From Spirometra erinaceieuropaei (Eukaryota; Platyhelminthes; Cestoda; Diphyllobothriidea; Diphyllobothriidae), in contig CACRXP010000048.1 in NCBI GenBank assembly GCA_902702965.1, positions 1,022,994 through 1,086,993 of the forward strand: a stretch of 64,000 bases of DNA. The letters are read 5' to 3'. Made by a program: the position numbers and the translations under genes. The notes beneath the pieces were generated by a model. It saw only the letters and a list, made by a program, of their open reading frames with translations. It made no database searches and had not been told where the DNA came from. This document shows positions 33,236-43,299 of the stretch, one piece after another. How positions within the stretch are numbered: position 1 is the stretch's first letter; each line of letters opens with the position of its first letter.

Positions 33236-34807
33236 TGACGATTAATTCATAACATTGCTCAGAGCCCTTAAGGCAGATGTGCCATGCTGTGTACTTGCAC
33301 GTGATGCAAAAATTAAGACCAATGTAGAAAATTACCAATCTGGAATTTTTGAAATCTGCCATTTGCGAAATTAAGTTGTGTGTGCTGAATACAACAGAAA
33401 TTTAGCATTGGCGCGCATACGCATTTAAATAAGTGCTGCATCGTGACTCGCCGCAAGTGCTCGTAACAAACACTTTCCTACTAATAGGCCCTGCATACTT
33501 ATTTTCTAGACCACAACAAACGACCGTGCTGCGCAGCCGTTCGTCTTTCTGCAAGCGGCTTTGGTTATGTGAAATCCTTTTTATGTTCAAAAGTCTCCAT
33601 GTTGTCAACATCAAGATCGTCCTAACACACATAACGCTAATTATGTCGGATTCTCTGTCACATTCTCAAATGTACTGTGTCCAACCGGCATCCTGAATGA
33701 GCCGAAAAGCATTTATAAACACCAATCCATTAAGCAAAAAAATCCGCATCATATAACTGCGTCGGATATTGCACTTAATCCGCTAATAGTTTTTCATTGC
33801 TGCGCTTGAAGAATGCTAGAGAAAAGCCCATGTACTACTGAACAAAGGATAGATCTACGACCACAGCAATGCACATTCTGCAACTGAGAGTAAAAAGACA
33901 TAAATCTTACTAGGTGACACATATTATTATTAATGTCGGAGTTTGAGAATGATTGCTATTCACTCGCAGGCCAACATCAATCCCTATACGTAGTATCTAT
34001 AGAAATGAACAACAACTCCAAAGGAAATTGAAGCACAGTAAAAATATTGAAGTTTATTTTACATAAATTCACAAAATTACATAAATTCAAATAAAAGCAT
34101 TCCATGCTTTGATTTTAAGGGGACATGTGCCTTACGTGAAATGTATGTGCACTTTTCTTTTGTTGTGGATTGAGTTGAGTTTCAAGTCGGCATTAAAATG
34201 CACTAACTACTTCCTGATTTTAAGTGTTTTCAGTCGATTGCCCATAAAGAGCGATTGCATAGTTAACGTTAATTTGGACCCCAAACCAAAATTCTGACGT
34301 CTCATTATTTCTGAAGAACTCTTTCAGATGCTGACCAAGTATTATTGGGACACATACGGTATTATCCGTCCACTGTGGTTTTTATAAGTATTTTGCATGC
34401 AATCTCTATCAGAGCCCTAAACGCTGAAAATAGATTCTGATGCATGCAGAAGACAATGTGATCACGGTAATAAAAGATCTATTAGCCTGAGGTCTCTTAT
34501 TCTCACTCCAACTCATAATTACATACGATCGCAAGTAGCGCTTGTGGCGGCACAACTATTGCAGTATTTATAGCACGTAGCCGTCGTCGGTCAACATGCG
34601 TACTATAACTAACAGGTGATGATTGCTCGATAATCCGCGTCCGAGTCGGTAATTTCTGCAAATCCATCATTCCTGTTAGATTTTGACGAGACGATTACTT
34701 GCAATTTGACCCGCTGTCGCAAGAATAGTCAGCGCCCTCTTCACTTGACTGATTCCGCTGCTGAGGGAACGCCTTAGTACCGATTACGACGCAGGAAATT
34801 CATTACG

Positions 34808-35262
34808 TAATCCATCGGCTAGATCGCAGTTGGTAGCCAGGCCCAGTTCTACAGGTCGCTGGGGATTTGCTTACTGGGGCTTTTTGTGGGGCTTTATAAT
34901 CACAAGCGACCCATTTGACTTCCGGTTTACATCTGAGGTTATGATAAGGGCAGCAGTTAATGGTCTCCGATTTTGTGGTTAGGGTTATGCCCTTTAGGCT
35001 TAGGTTTTCGGGTTACGGTTACGGTTTGAGTTTAAGATAAGGTTTTAGTATTACGGTTAGCTTTTATAGTTATGTCTATGTCTAAGGGTTACTGTAAAGT
35101 TTACGATTTCGCTAAGGGTTAGGGTTAAGGTTTTCGTTAAGGTTAATGGTTAACGTTTAAGGTTGAGGTTAAAGCTAGTAGTAATAGTAAGATTAGGGTT
35201 AAGGTCGCCGTCCACTTCCTCACTCCTGGCTACCAACTGCGATCTTACCAATCCATCAACTA
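34808..35262. mobile_element. TIR element with TTAGGG-like core (copy 2)
   Basis: Same ends as copy 1: GATCGCAGTTGGTAGCCAG at 34822-34840, complement at 35226-35244, and direct repeats TAATCCATCGGCTA (34808-34821) and CAATCCATCAACTA (35249-35262). The core at about 34930-35210 shows GGTTAGGG-type words with independent substitutions. Confidence 0.75.
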
Positions 35263-35754
35263 GCATAATCTTTTAATCAAGTTTTTCTTTCCCAGTTAAA
35301 TTTGAAGTGTATTTGCCGCTGCATCGCTGCTTAGGCCTTATAATCTGCAAGCAGTATACTCCTTGTTTAAAGAACAAATATACGTTTCCGTATGCCACTA
35401 ACTGAATAATGTATTGAAGTGCATGTTGCAGCATACGAGGACTATGTTGAGTGCTTAGTGGGGAGCACTATTAAACAGATAAATACAAAGTTAATCGAAT
35501 GGACAATGCGTGATTTTTTAATACCGTAATTGAAAATGCCTTTAAAGCCGGTAAACTACCTATATGAAAGTATGCATTTTGATGCTGACAAATGAATAGA
35601 AGGTTAAGCTTTTTGTGCATACTTTCTGCAAGTGTATATTTAAATTATTGGGCCATGACACATTGCTAGAATAAATGCATGCGTCATAGGCAGTTATTTT
35701 TTACCAAATGCGAATGTTATGGGCGATCGAACGGAAGTGCATTCACAGACCAAG

Positions 35755-36907
35755 ATCATGTTGTGTCGGAAAGATAATTAAACGTGCAACCACACTTAGG
35801 TCATTCTTCGTACTCCAACCTTCAACTTGAAGTTTTCATTAAGGCTTAATAAGTTCGGCCACCGGCTGACGGTGTCCCGTGCGCTGACGACGTCAATCGT
35901 ACGTCATTATCTATTGAGCTATGATTTTTAAAGGTCTGTGGGCGTCGTACCTCGCCTGTAGCTATTATGGACACCGTCATATGTAATTACGTATTGGCGG
36001 AGGTTGTTAATGAATAAACTACGGGACAGGCAACTGTCAAATTGCACCAATATTTCTTTTGGTAATTGCGAAGAAATGAATTAACCGTTAGAAACACTGC
36101 CAGCTCCTTATACATCATTTAAAAGTTATATCTTGCATGGCACAGAATAGGCAACTTATGACCTACCTGATATGTTTAACGATAAACATTCAAAGGTTTC
36201 CATATGAATTTGTGCAGATATAATAGTCATAGAGATCTTTTGTGAAAAAGCTCAGTGAAGTGACATTTTAATCGCGACACTCTCATGCGGAAAGCAAATG
36301 TGTAACCTGATTTAGAATCAGTTATTTTACTGCCGTCTTACAGTAAGATGCAGTAAACCAGATACTACATTTCGCACCACAAAACGCAAAAATGTTATCC
36401 AGTATATCGTTGTCAAACCTCTGCAAAATGGCCAGAAAATCGTAGTCATGATTTCCAGATATTGACATGATTTTTGCGTACATAGAAACACTCTGTGAAG
36501 GAGCACATTTTTTTATACTGGTCTAAATTATTGAACATGCGATGTAGGTGTCAGAACCCGATATTCGTGTGAATTTATGGACTTGCGTTTTTCTCCAGAA
36601 TATTCTAGCATTGGCGATTAAAACGCTTAAGAACGAGTGGAAATCTTCAAAAATGCATTTCACAACTGACAATTTTCTATTTTGAAGTAGATTCCTGGCA
36701 TTATGTTTACAAAAAGCTGCATGTGTTGCAGCAAATCAGAATTACAGGCCGAGAATCTCCTCAATTAATGCACATAACTGAAGAAAAAACATCGTGGATA
36801 TGACGTTATATGTTTGATAAAGCTGAGAACATTCGGTGGTCCTTTAGTTGATTAAAGAACTCACTTGGTATTTTTGTCAGGTATCCAGATAAGGATCGTG
36901 CTATATA
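35755..36907. other. 1.15-kb segment present only in duplication copy 2
   Basis: Copy 1 joins AAAGATC to TATAAAACGATAGGG at 24538-24556. In copy 2 the same outer sequences are separated by about 1150 bp. The inner boundary lies against the 3' end of the SINE. No terminal repeats, ORF or recognised domain were found inside. It may be an insertion in copy 2 or a deletion from copy 1 between ATC microhomologies. Confidence 0.65.
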
Positions 36908-36920
36908 TCTATGTATATAG

Positions 36921-37228
36921 CGATAGGGGGCGCTCACCGATATTTCTTACGAAACTCACTCGACATGTTGAGCCATACAGGCTCCAATTCGAGCCCAACC
37001 AGCAGCCGCATAGCGGCGCATGGAATTACCGGTAAAGACCAGGGGGACTGGAATGGCCATTTCTGGCTTATTAGCCATCGTCAGCCAGTCACACCTGATC
37101 CCGAAGTGTGGAACACCCGATGTTCGAATTCGTGAACTGTTAGTTAAATTCTACGCCTCTAAACACTGGACCACGTCCCCGTTGTCCTGTCGGTTTTCGA
37201 TAGGGAATCTACAATGGTAGGGTGTGAG
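36921..37228 (-). mobile_element. tRNA-derived SINE, near full length (duplication copy 2)
   Basis: Counterpart of 24551-24858. Minus strand: A box TGGTCCAGTGTTTAGAGGC and B box GAATTCGAACATCGGG, body and tail intact, ending GGTGAGCGCCCCCTATCG. The A and B boxes carry substitutions, so the copy is probably silent. Confidence 0.8.
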
Positions 37229-37329
37229 CGCCCCTGCATTTTCGAAGTCGGTTCCCCGTATGGTCAACAGACTAAATTAAATGTGCAAGAGCAATTAGCA
37301 TTTTAAACGTGCCGATAGATCAATATGCG

Positions 37330-37700
37330 TTTGATGCTTCAGCCAATGAGCAGCCGTCGCGTGCGTCAGTCTGTATCGAATAGATTTCGTCCCTTGCACA
37401 GTTTCCTGAGGCTTCTGTACGTCGCATCTAACTCGATGTGCCTATTGATGCACGATTAATCGGCGTGCATGACTTTACGAAACTAACTGCCTTTTTAGAT
37501 GAGCAAACTCCAACGATGTGAGTTTTCTTCCATGCCAATGTGCGCCTAGTAACATGAGTGTTCATGGCCATTTGAGACAAATAGCCTCGCCTCCTAACTG
37601 CGAGTTGATGTTCGTGAATGCATGTAGAGACGAATTTATCCCGTTTTGCCGCAATATACGGCAGTAAAGACATCGCATTTTATCATATGGCCAACATCAT
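37330..37700 (-). pseudogene. PLE GIY-YIG C-terminal fragment (duplication copy 2)
   Basis: Same fragment as 24975-25345. The open part 37428-37673 reads Tyr-Ile-Ala-Ala-Lys-Arg, Ile-His-Glu-His-Gln-Leu-Ala-Val-Arg-Arg-Arg, and Thr-His-Ile-Val-Gly-Val-Cys. An extra 8 bases near 37435 (CGATGTGCCTATTG against CGATTG) shift the frame before the C-terminal Asp-Ala-Thr-Tyr-Arg tail. Tyr-Ile is kept but the Gly of YIG is Ala. Confidence 0.75.
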
Positions 37701-37854
37701 TTTTATCAAGATAGCCAACCCTATGCTTCTGGTGCACCAGCTGAGTGCATAAAATGGTCATGGACTTATACACCACTTTTACTGGTGTTGCCTCAAGTGT
37801 CTTTAAACAGATTTAGACACATCCCTGATGTAAGGAAGGGTTCGTCAAGTCTTA

Positions 37855-38215
37855 AGTTTGAAGCTTGATTGGAACTATCTAGTTCCTTTGTTTTTATCTC
37901 TTGTTGTGTCATTCACCGACGTAATGGAAATACTCTACAACGCCATCAACTCAACCATTCCGGGAATTACAGTTACGCTCGAAAGTGGAGTTGACAATAA
38001 ACTCCCATCTCTGTATGTTCTCGTACAGCGTAAAACTGACGGAATAATTCAAGCGTCCGTTTACCGCAAAGAATCATACGGGCGAATAATGCTACGCTAT
38101 GAGAGTAAGAGCTTGATCTCTCACAAACGAAGTATTGTCAAAATTATGCTACATCGAGCAAAAATACATTGCGCTGACAAAAAGGCTATCAAATTGATCG
38201 TCATTACATTTTAAA
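37855..38215 (+). pseudogene. PLE reverse transcriptase fragment (duplication copy 2)
   Basis: Open frame of 118 codons (37858-38214) with Asn-Ser-Thr-Ile-Pro-Gly-Ile-Thr-Val-Thr-Leu, Leu-Pro-Ser-Leu-Tyr-Val-Leu-Val-Gln-Arg, Ser-Val-Tyr-Arg-Lys and Ser-His-Lys-Arg-Ser-Ile-Val. This is the post-catalytic and thumb side of a PLE RT. The catalytic Asp pair and the fingers are absent. The conserved Phe-Leu-Asp-Val is Ser-Leu-Tyr-Val. It is a longer open stretch than in copy 1 but equally truncated. Confidence 0.75.
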
Positions 38216-40873
38216 ATTATTTTCCCACAAAGGTTACCCTATAGAATTCGTATTAAAGTATAAAAGAGCCGACGACTGAATTTGCTACCGTGTATGTCCC
38301 CCAATCTACAAAGGTAAATGAGCATTGCGGTCAGCGTTTGAAATTTGCCGGCATATCGTCTATGCAAGGTAACAAAAAGCAAACTATATTAGATGGTCTT
38401 ACTTATCCGGAATTTATTCGATTTGGTTTATCAAACGCGAATTAAAACAGGAGACAGGCATTTCAAGGGAAAAGTAAAATGATTATTGATACCTGAGTCG
38501 CTAAAAGTGCAAATCGTTTATTTGAACATCGATGCACTAAATAATTGGTTAAAAAAATTCGGGCTTGCACATTCGAACGCGAAGTTTTTCCACAAAATAT
38601 GCACACGTACGTAGGACACGATGCAGAAAGTGCATAAGCTGCTCATTGCAATTTGTCGTTTTTAACAACGTTACTGATATGCAAAACAATAAATCGGATA
38701 GAAATACAACATTGTCATGAGCCAAGTAAACATGTTTGATAAAGGAGCCATTGAGTGTTAAACGCAAAAAGCCTTTGTAGGGTGGCCGTTTCCTCCCGTT
38801 TGTGTATCCGGACGTTTTATTCAACAAATCCAGCCTCCTGACGTAATAGGTCCCACCTATGTTTTTCGGCAGCATTAAATTGTGCTTTTAAAAGAATATA
38901 CTTTAACAAATCGCGTTTGCTCTTTTCGCAGAAACTTGATTAGCATACGTATTGGTACGTTCCCGCAGTCAATAATGTTTTAGTAAGAGCGGTTTGATTT
39001 ATCAACAGCTTAAATCCCTTTTTTAAATTGTAAACGTAGATTAAATGGTGGGCATGTAATGCAGTGTGGTTGTTTTCAGGATAAATCGTGTATCGGTAAT
39101 TAATATTTTGTTTTGGACTGCCGGACATCATGATGAAACATTCCGTTATGATGTATATCGTATTCCGGAAAAAATAATTTTAATATTTTGTCTAGACCTG
39201 CATAATCACATTTCGGTCAGGCACGTTTTCTCCCTACCCCGGATATTTGATAATACAAAGACTGCAGATGCAGTTTTACCCTACGCCGTTGACGGACGAA
39301 AGCTTCTAATGTTTGACAAAGTAAGTGAAAAAACACAAAAATAACCCCAAACTGCGTTGGAAGTCCATAAATGCAACCAATACGTAGACATGACGGAGGC
39401 TCTTCAATGATATAAGGCCGCTTTAGCAAGAACGGTCTTGTACACTGCTACTCATGGAAAATGCAGACGTAGAGTCAAGAGCATGGACTGACATAAGAGA
39501 AACATGAGCACTTACCACCTTGTGATTATTCGTGTGCGACCGCCTTTGGGGACGTTTGAGAGGACAGCCTCTTTAAATTAAGGTTGGTAATGCCTAACCT
39601 GAGGAGAGCGGCGCCACATACCCGTGAAACCCAGTTGACCTTTAACGTGTGGTGTCATCTCTTTCATCGACGATGGCAGTTAGGGCGTGCATCTGCTGTC
39701 TAACCGCAGCTGACACACAACACAGTCTAAGTCCTCCTAAATAGCCTCCAAATTGACATCGGCAATCCGAAATCCATCGCATGTTGTCGAAATCTTGCTG
39801 GAAAGCAGGGAGATTGATGTTTGACTGCCATAAACATTAGTGTGTTCAGCATTATCTGGCAGACTGAAAACATCAATTAACCTATTTGACGCGTGGCTGT
39901 CGTTTCATCACTCTGAGGCAGCCAATTCGCAGCAGCCGAGAAGAATATATGTCCTTTAAATGTATATTAAGTTTAAAGTTCGATGTTTAGCAGAGAAGGT
40001 GCTGCAATCGCCATTTATCGATCGCCGTTCCAAGTTAGGTAAATCAATTGGGCAATTGCAGACAGGCAAACACAGGTTTTGGTACAGATTGTGACATCTT
40101 GGTGTTTTTCCCTCAGATGGACAATGTTCCATTTAACAATGTGCGCACCATGTGTGGCTGGACGACATTTATTTTAGTATAAAAAGCGTTGTTGGATTTT
40201 TAGTTGCATCAGATATAAGCGTAAGGCGTTGGGTAAATGAAATGCTTTGTCCATTTTATCACAGTGTCGTTTTCTGATCGGTCATGCAAGTAGCAGACTC
40301 ATAGCAAAAACTTGTGAAATAAGTAAATGTTTCCACACGTTCTCTGTAAGACGGAGTCAACAATTTCAAAATTTCCACTCGGAGAATGCGAGTTTTACAT
40401 TTACGTAATTTTGCAAGCATGACCAATGGCAAAATTCTTTACGTATTTGTATCATAATTTCAGATAAATTGGTTAAAAATGTCGGGGGTTTGAATTTACG
40501 TACTTACTGCGGAGAGAGTGAACTTTCTTGAATATCGCAAGCTTTTTTCGTGGCGTTGCCAGGAGAATTTGTGTTGATATTTAATTATCTGTCGTCCTAA
40601 TTATAATATATTCTGAGATTTAGTAAGCTATGTATTCATGTTGAATATAAAATGATAAGGCGAAAAATAGGAGTAAATAAATAAACCTAGAAATATTCTA
40701 AAGATATTGACACCATCAACAAGGTGGCCGTAAATGGCTCTAATATTCGACGATCTTTATTTATGCTTTATTTAAGCTTCATCAGATGAGGCTTCATCAT
40801 AAAATGCATTCTGGATTACAGTGTCATTGGCTCATGTCTGGTTTGACTTTGACAATTCCGTTGACGGCATAGT
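38216..40873. other. Duplicated DNA without a recognised gene (copy 2)
   Basis: Colinear with 25.8-28.86 kb. Short frames differ between copies. No RNA gene, SINE head or transposon end recognised. Confidence 0.5.
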
Positions 40874-41659
40874 AGTCCTTATTTTTTCCACGGCACTCTC
40901 ACGCAAGTGATAGGCACGCCGTTCAACCCCCATTGTGTGAAATCCTGGTTTTGGGTGTATGGGGGGCCAGGTCGTGCCGTGGCGCGCGCAGTCATGGTCA
41001 GTCGACCATGACAGCCACCGCGCCCATTCCCCACTCCAGTCTGCTGACCGGCTCGGACAGCGGCTGGGGTGTGGGAGTGGGAAGGGAGAGTGAGGTCGAC
41101 GACTCAGCGCACTTTCTCCTCACTATAAACAATCTGACGCGCTTGAAGCTATCACGGTGCGCTAAAAGCCGTGGCTTGGAAGGTTGCCAACTGACGGGGT
41201 ACCTTGGACCTCCTCGTTGACCGGAGGCGGCCTGAGAGTCAGGCTGCAATGGCTCCTTTTAATGTGGCCTTTATGGCACTCCCATCACAGTGTGGGATCC
41301 GAGCCATGCGCTGCCGCACGCCCAGGTGCGGCTTCGGTCGTGCCAGCCTCCAAATCCCACTTGTGTTGGTTGAAATCCTGGTTATTTGTTGTGTGGGCCA
41401 GGGGGTGTGATGGAACGCCAAGGTGAGGATCCGTCCGAGCCATCCACCTGCGGCCTCTCTCGTCTCCGGTCTTCTTGACTCTGTCTTGTCACCGGGCTCG
41501 GGCGAGGGTGGAGGAGAGAGTGTAGGTAGATGCTACGCAAGTCTACCGGCACTATAAACCCCTGCGTAAGTCACCCTCCCTGCTCCCGTTGCTGCTGCAA
41601 CTGTGGGGCACACGGTGGACATCATCGAAACCGATGGTCGAACTGTCAGTCCTTATTTT
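40874..41659 (+). mobile_element. GC-rich non-autonomous retroelement with 12-bp target-site duplication
   Basis: AGTCCTTATTTT occurs at 40874-40885 and 41648-41659. Copy 1 has a single AGTCTTTATTTT at about 28856, the empty site. The 762-bp insert is far more GC-rich than its surroundings, has no long ORF with a recognised domain and no poly(A). It is partly dimeric: GAAATCCTGGTT followed by a G/T-rich stretch and GGCCAGG occurs at about 40940 and 41372, and a CGGCTCGG/GGGCTCGG...GAGAGTG block at about 41050 and 41500. It ends GATGGTCGAACTGTC. A 5'-truncated sibling lies at 16.58-16.76 kb. SINE-like amplification by a LINE is inferred. Confidence 0.8.
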
Positions 41660-42324
41660 ACTTTTTTATAATTTTCCTTATTTGTCCATTAAATGTGACG
41701 CTCTAGACGCGACATACACCTCGCCCAGTTTAGGTTTAAATCATTCATGTTTTGTATAGGTGTTCACCGCGAGAGGTTTCGATCAAATCCTTTACCTACT
41801 CATTTCACAGACTAAAAGTTCGTGCGGATAGTCAAATTCAATAGAGGAGGCGGAATGAGAAGAACATTCAGCCAAAATTTTGCCGGAGTATTACTTATTA
41901 AGGGGAATGCCGCCGGCAAATGATGCGATCAGAGAACATATTCCAAAACAGGAGATCAGGGTCGTTGTCTATGAACGTCAATGCTACTAAAAAGTGAAGT
42001 TACTATGGGGAAACCGGTCGAGGACTGCAGACGAGAATGCGCGACCCTGAGTTGACAGTGGGAAGATTTGTCCCAAAGTCAGAAGGGGCGACCCAAGCCG
42101 TGCAAATGCCACTCATCTTCAGTTTTGACGCCGGCGAGATCGTGGGCCGAGGCGATGATCAAAAATCATGACAGATGTTTACTCTATAATAAGCGTAATA
42201 TAGGAAGATAAAAATAATAGGTTTTTTATTTTCCCATTTTTAATGAGAGAGCACATTCATTTGTTTGGTAGAGGGACGTTTACTGATCTATTTTACTGAA
42301 CTTCTCTATCCCATTGTGTCTTAA

Positions 42325-42500
42325 CGGCTCTCTCGCGAGCCTGATTAACAGCCGAGCAGCGGCGCGTCATAAAGGCAAAGTCTTATTACCGACGAAGACT
42401 AGGGAGATTGGAATGGTCACCTCTCGCTGAGGCTCGAACTCGCGACCTGTTAGTTAGAAGTCCACGCCTCTAAGCTCTGAGTCAAGAGTTCTATGTCCTG
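42325..42500 (-). mobile_element. tRNA-derived SINE with internal deletion (duplication copy 2)
   Basis: Counterpart of 29.95-30.18 kb. The body between CTCTCGCT and GAGGCTCGAACTC lacks about 55 bp present in copy 1. Minus-strand A and B boxes remain recognisable. Confidence 0.7.
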
Positions 42501-43084
42501 TGGGTTGCCTTCATGTATTCGTAAACTGAAACGTCCTTTATGCGAAAACATTAGGTTTCCGACAGTAATATTCTCTGCATTTTTCTTTTATTTATAAGTT
42601 TATTGTGTTGACTTCGCGATACGAGAATTTGTTTGCAGATTTCAGTCAATACAGTGTGCATTATGAAACAAGCCGATGTTATGTAATTGCCATCAACACA
42701 GTCTTCAAGTCCATGTACAATTAAAAACGTTGATCCCTCTACTCTGATGCTTATATGTGCGCACATGTATACGGTCAATACTGATTTAAGCGGTCCGTAT
42801 GTATTTTGCCGAAAGATCAGTCTCGCAAACAAAACCCACATTATACTGTGACTTATTGAAATGTGGCTCCGTGATTCAGGAATATTTTGTGACTTTTTAT
42901 GCTGAAAATAACTGTACGCATATAAAGATATGCTGTGATATCGTTGTGTCACTTACAAACCGTCAGTTAACGGACTCTTTGTCACAGAAATTTTACTGTG
43001 TTTGATCTTTCGCTTGTCATGGATTGGCGTATAACATGGTGGCACAGTGACCAGAGGCTCGTTCTCCCGCGTACAATCTCAGGT

Positions 43085-43290
43085 GTTTCAAGCATACTAG
43101 TTGGATATGGCTGTCTGACAACAGCTTATAAATTAAAAATTGCATTAAAGTGTCCCATATCTTTATCGGTAATGCTATGTTGCCGATATTACGTGTCGCT
43201 GTGCGGAGGCCGGCTGGGCATGAAAGAAATCAGCAAGCCATAACGCAACGCACGATTATCGTAGCGCGATCAGTGAGCGCCCCCCTATCA
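43085..43290 (+). mobile_element. SINE 3' part just outside duplication copy 2
   Basis: TATCTTTATCGGTAATGCTA, TTACGTGTCGCTGTGCGGAG, CATAACGCAACG and TCAGTGAGCGCCCCCCTATC follow the SINE tail order. It begins about 35 bp beyond the end of the duplicated segment. Confidence 0.6.
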
Positions 43291-43299
43291 CAGTTTTAA

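Larger units (their letters stand above)
31222..43050 (+). repeat. Large direct segmental duplication, copy 2
   Basis: About 11.8 kb colinear with 20.48-30.73 kb. Differences are the GC-rich insertion (40886-41659), a 1.15-kb segment (35755-36907), a longer N gap, small indels, and three deletions relative to copy 1. The segment is closed on the right by CACAGTGA and followed by another SINE tail. Confidence 0.9.
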
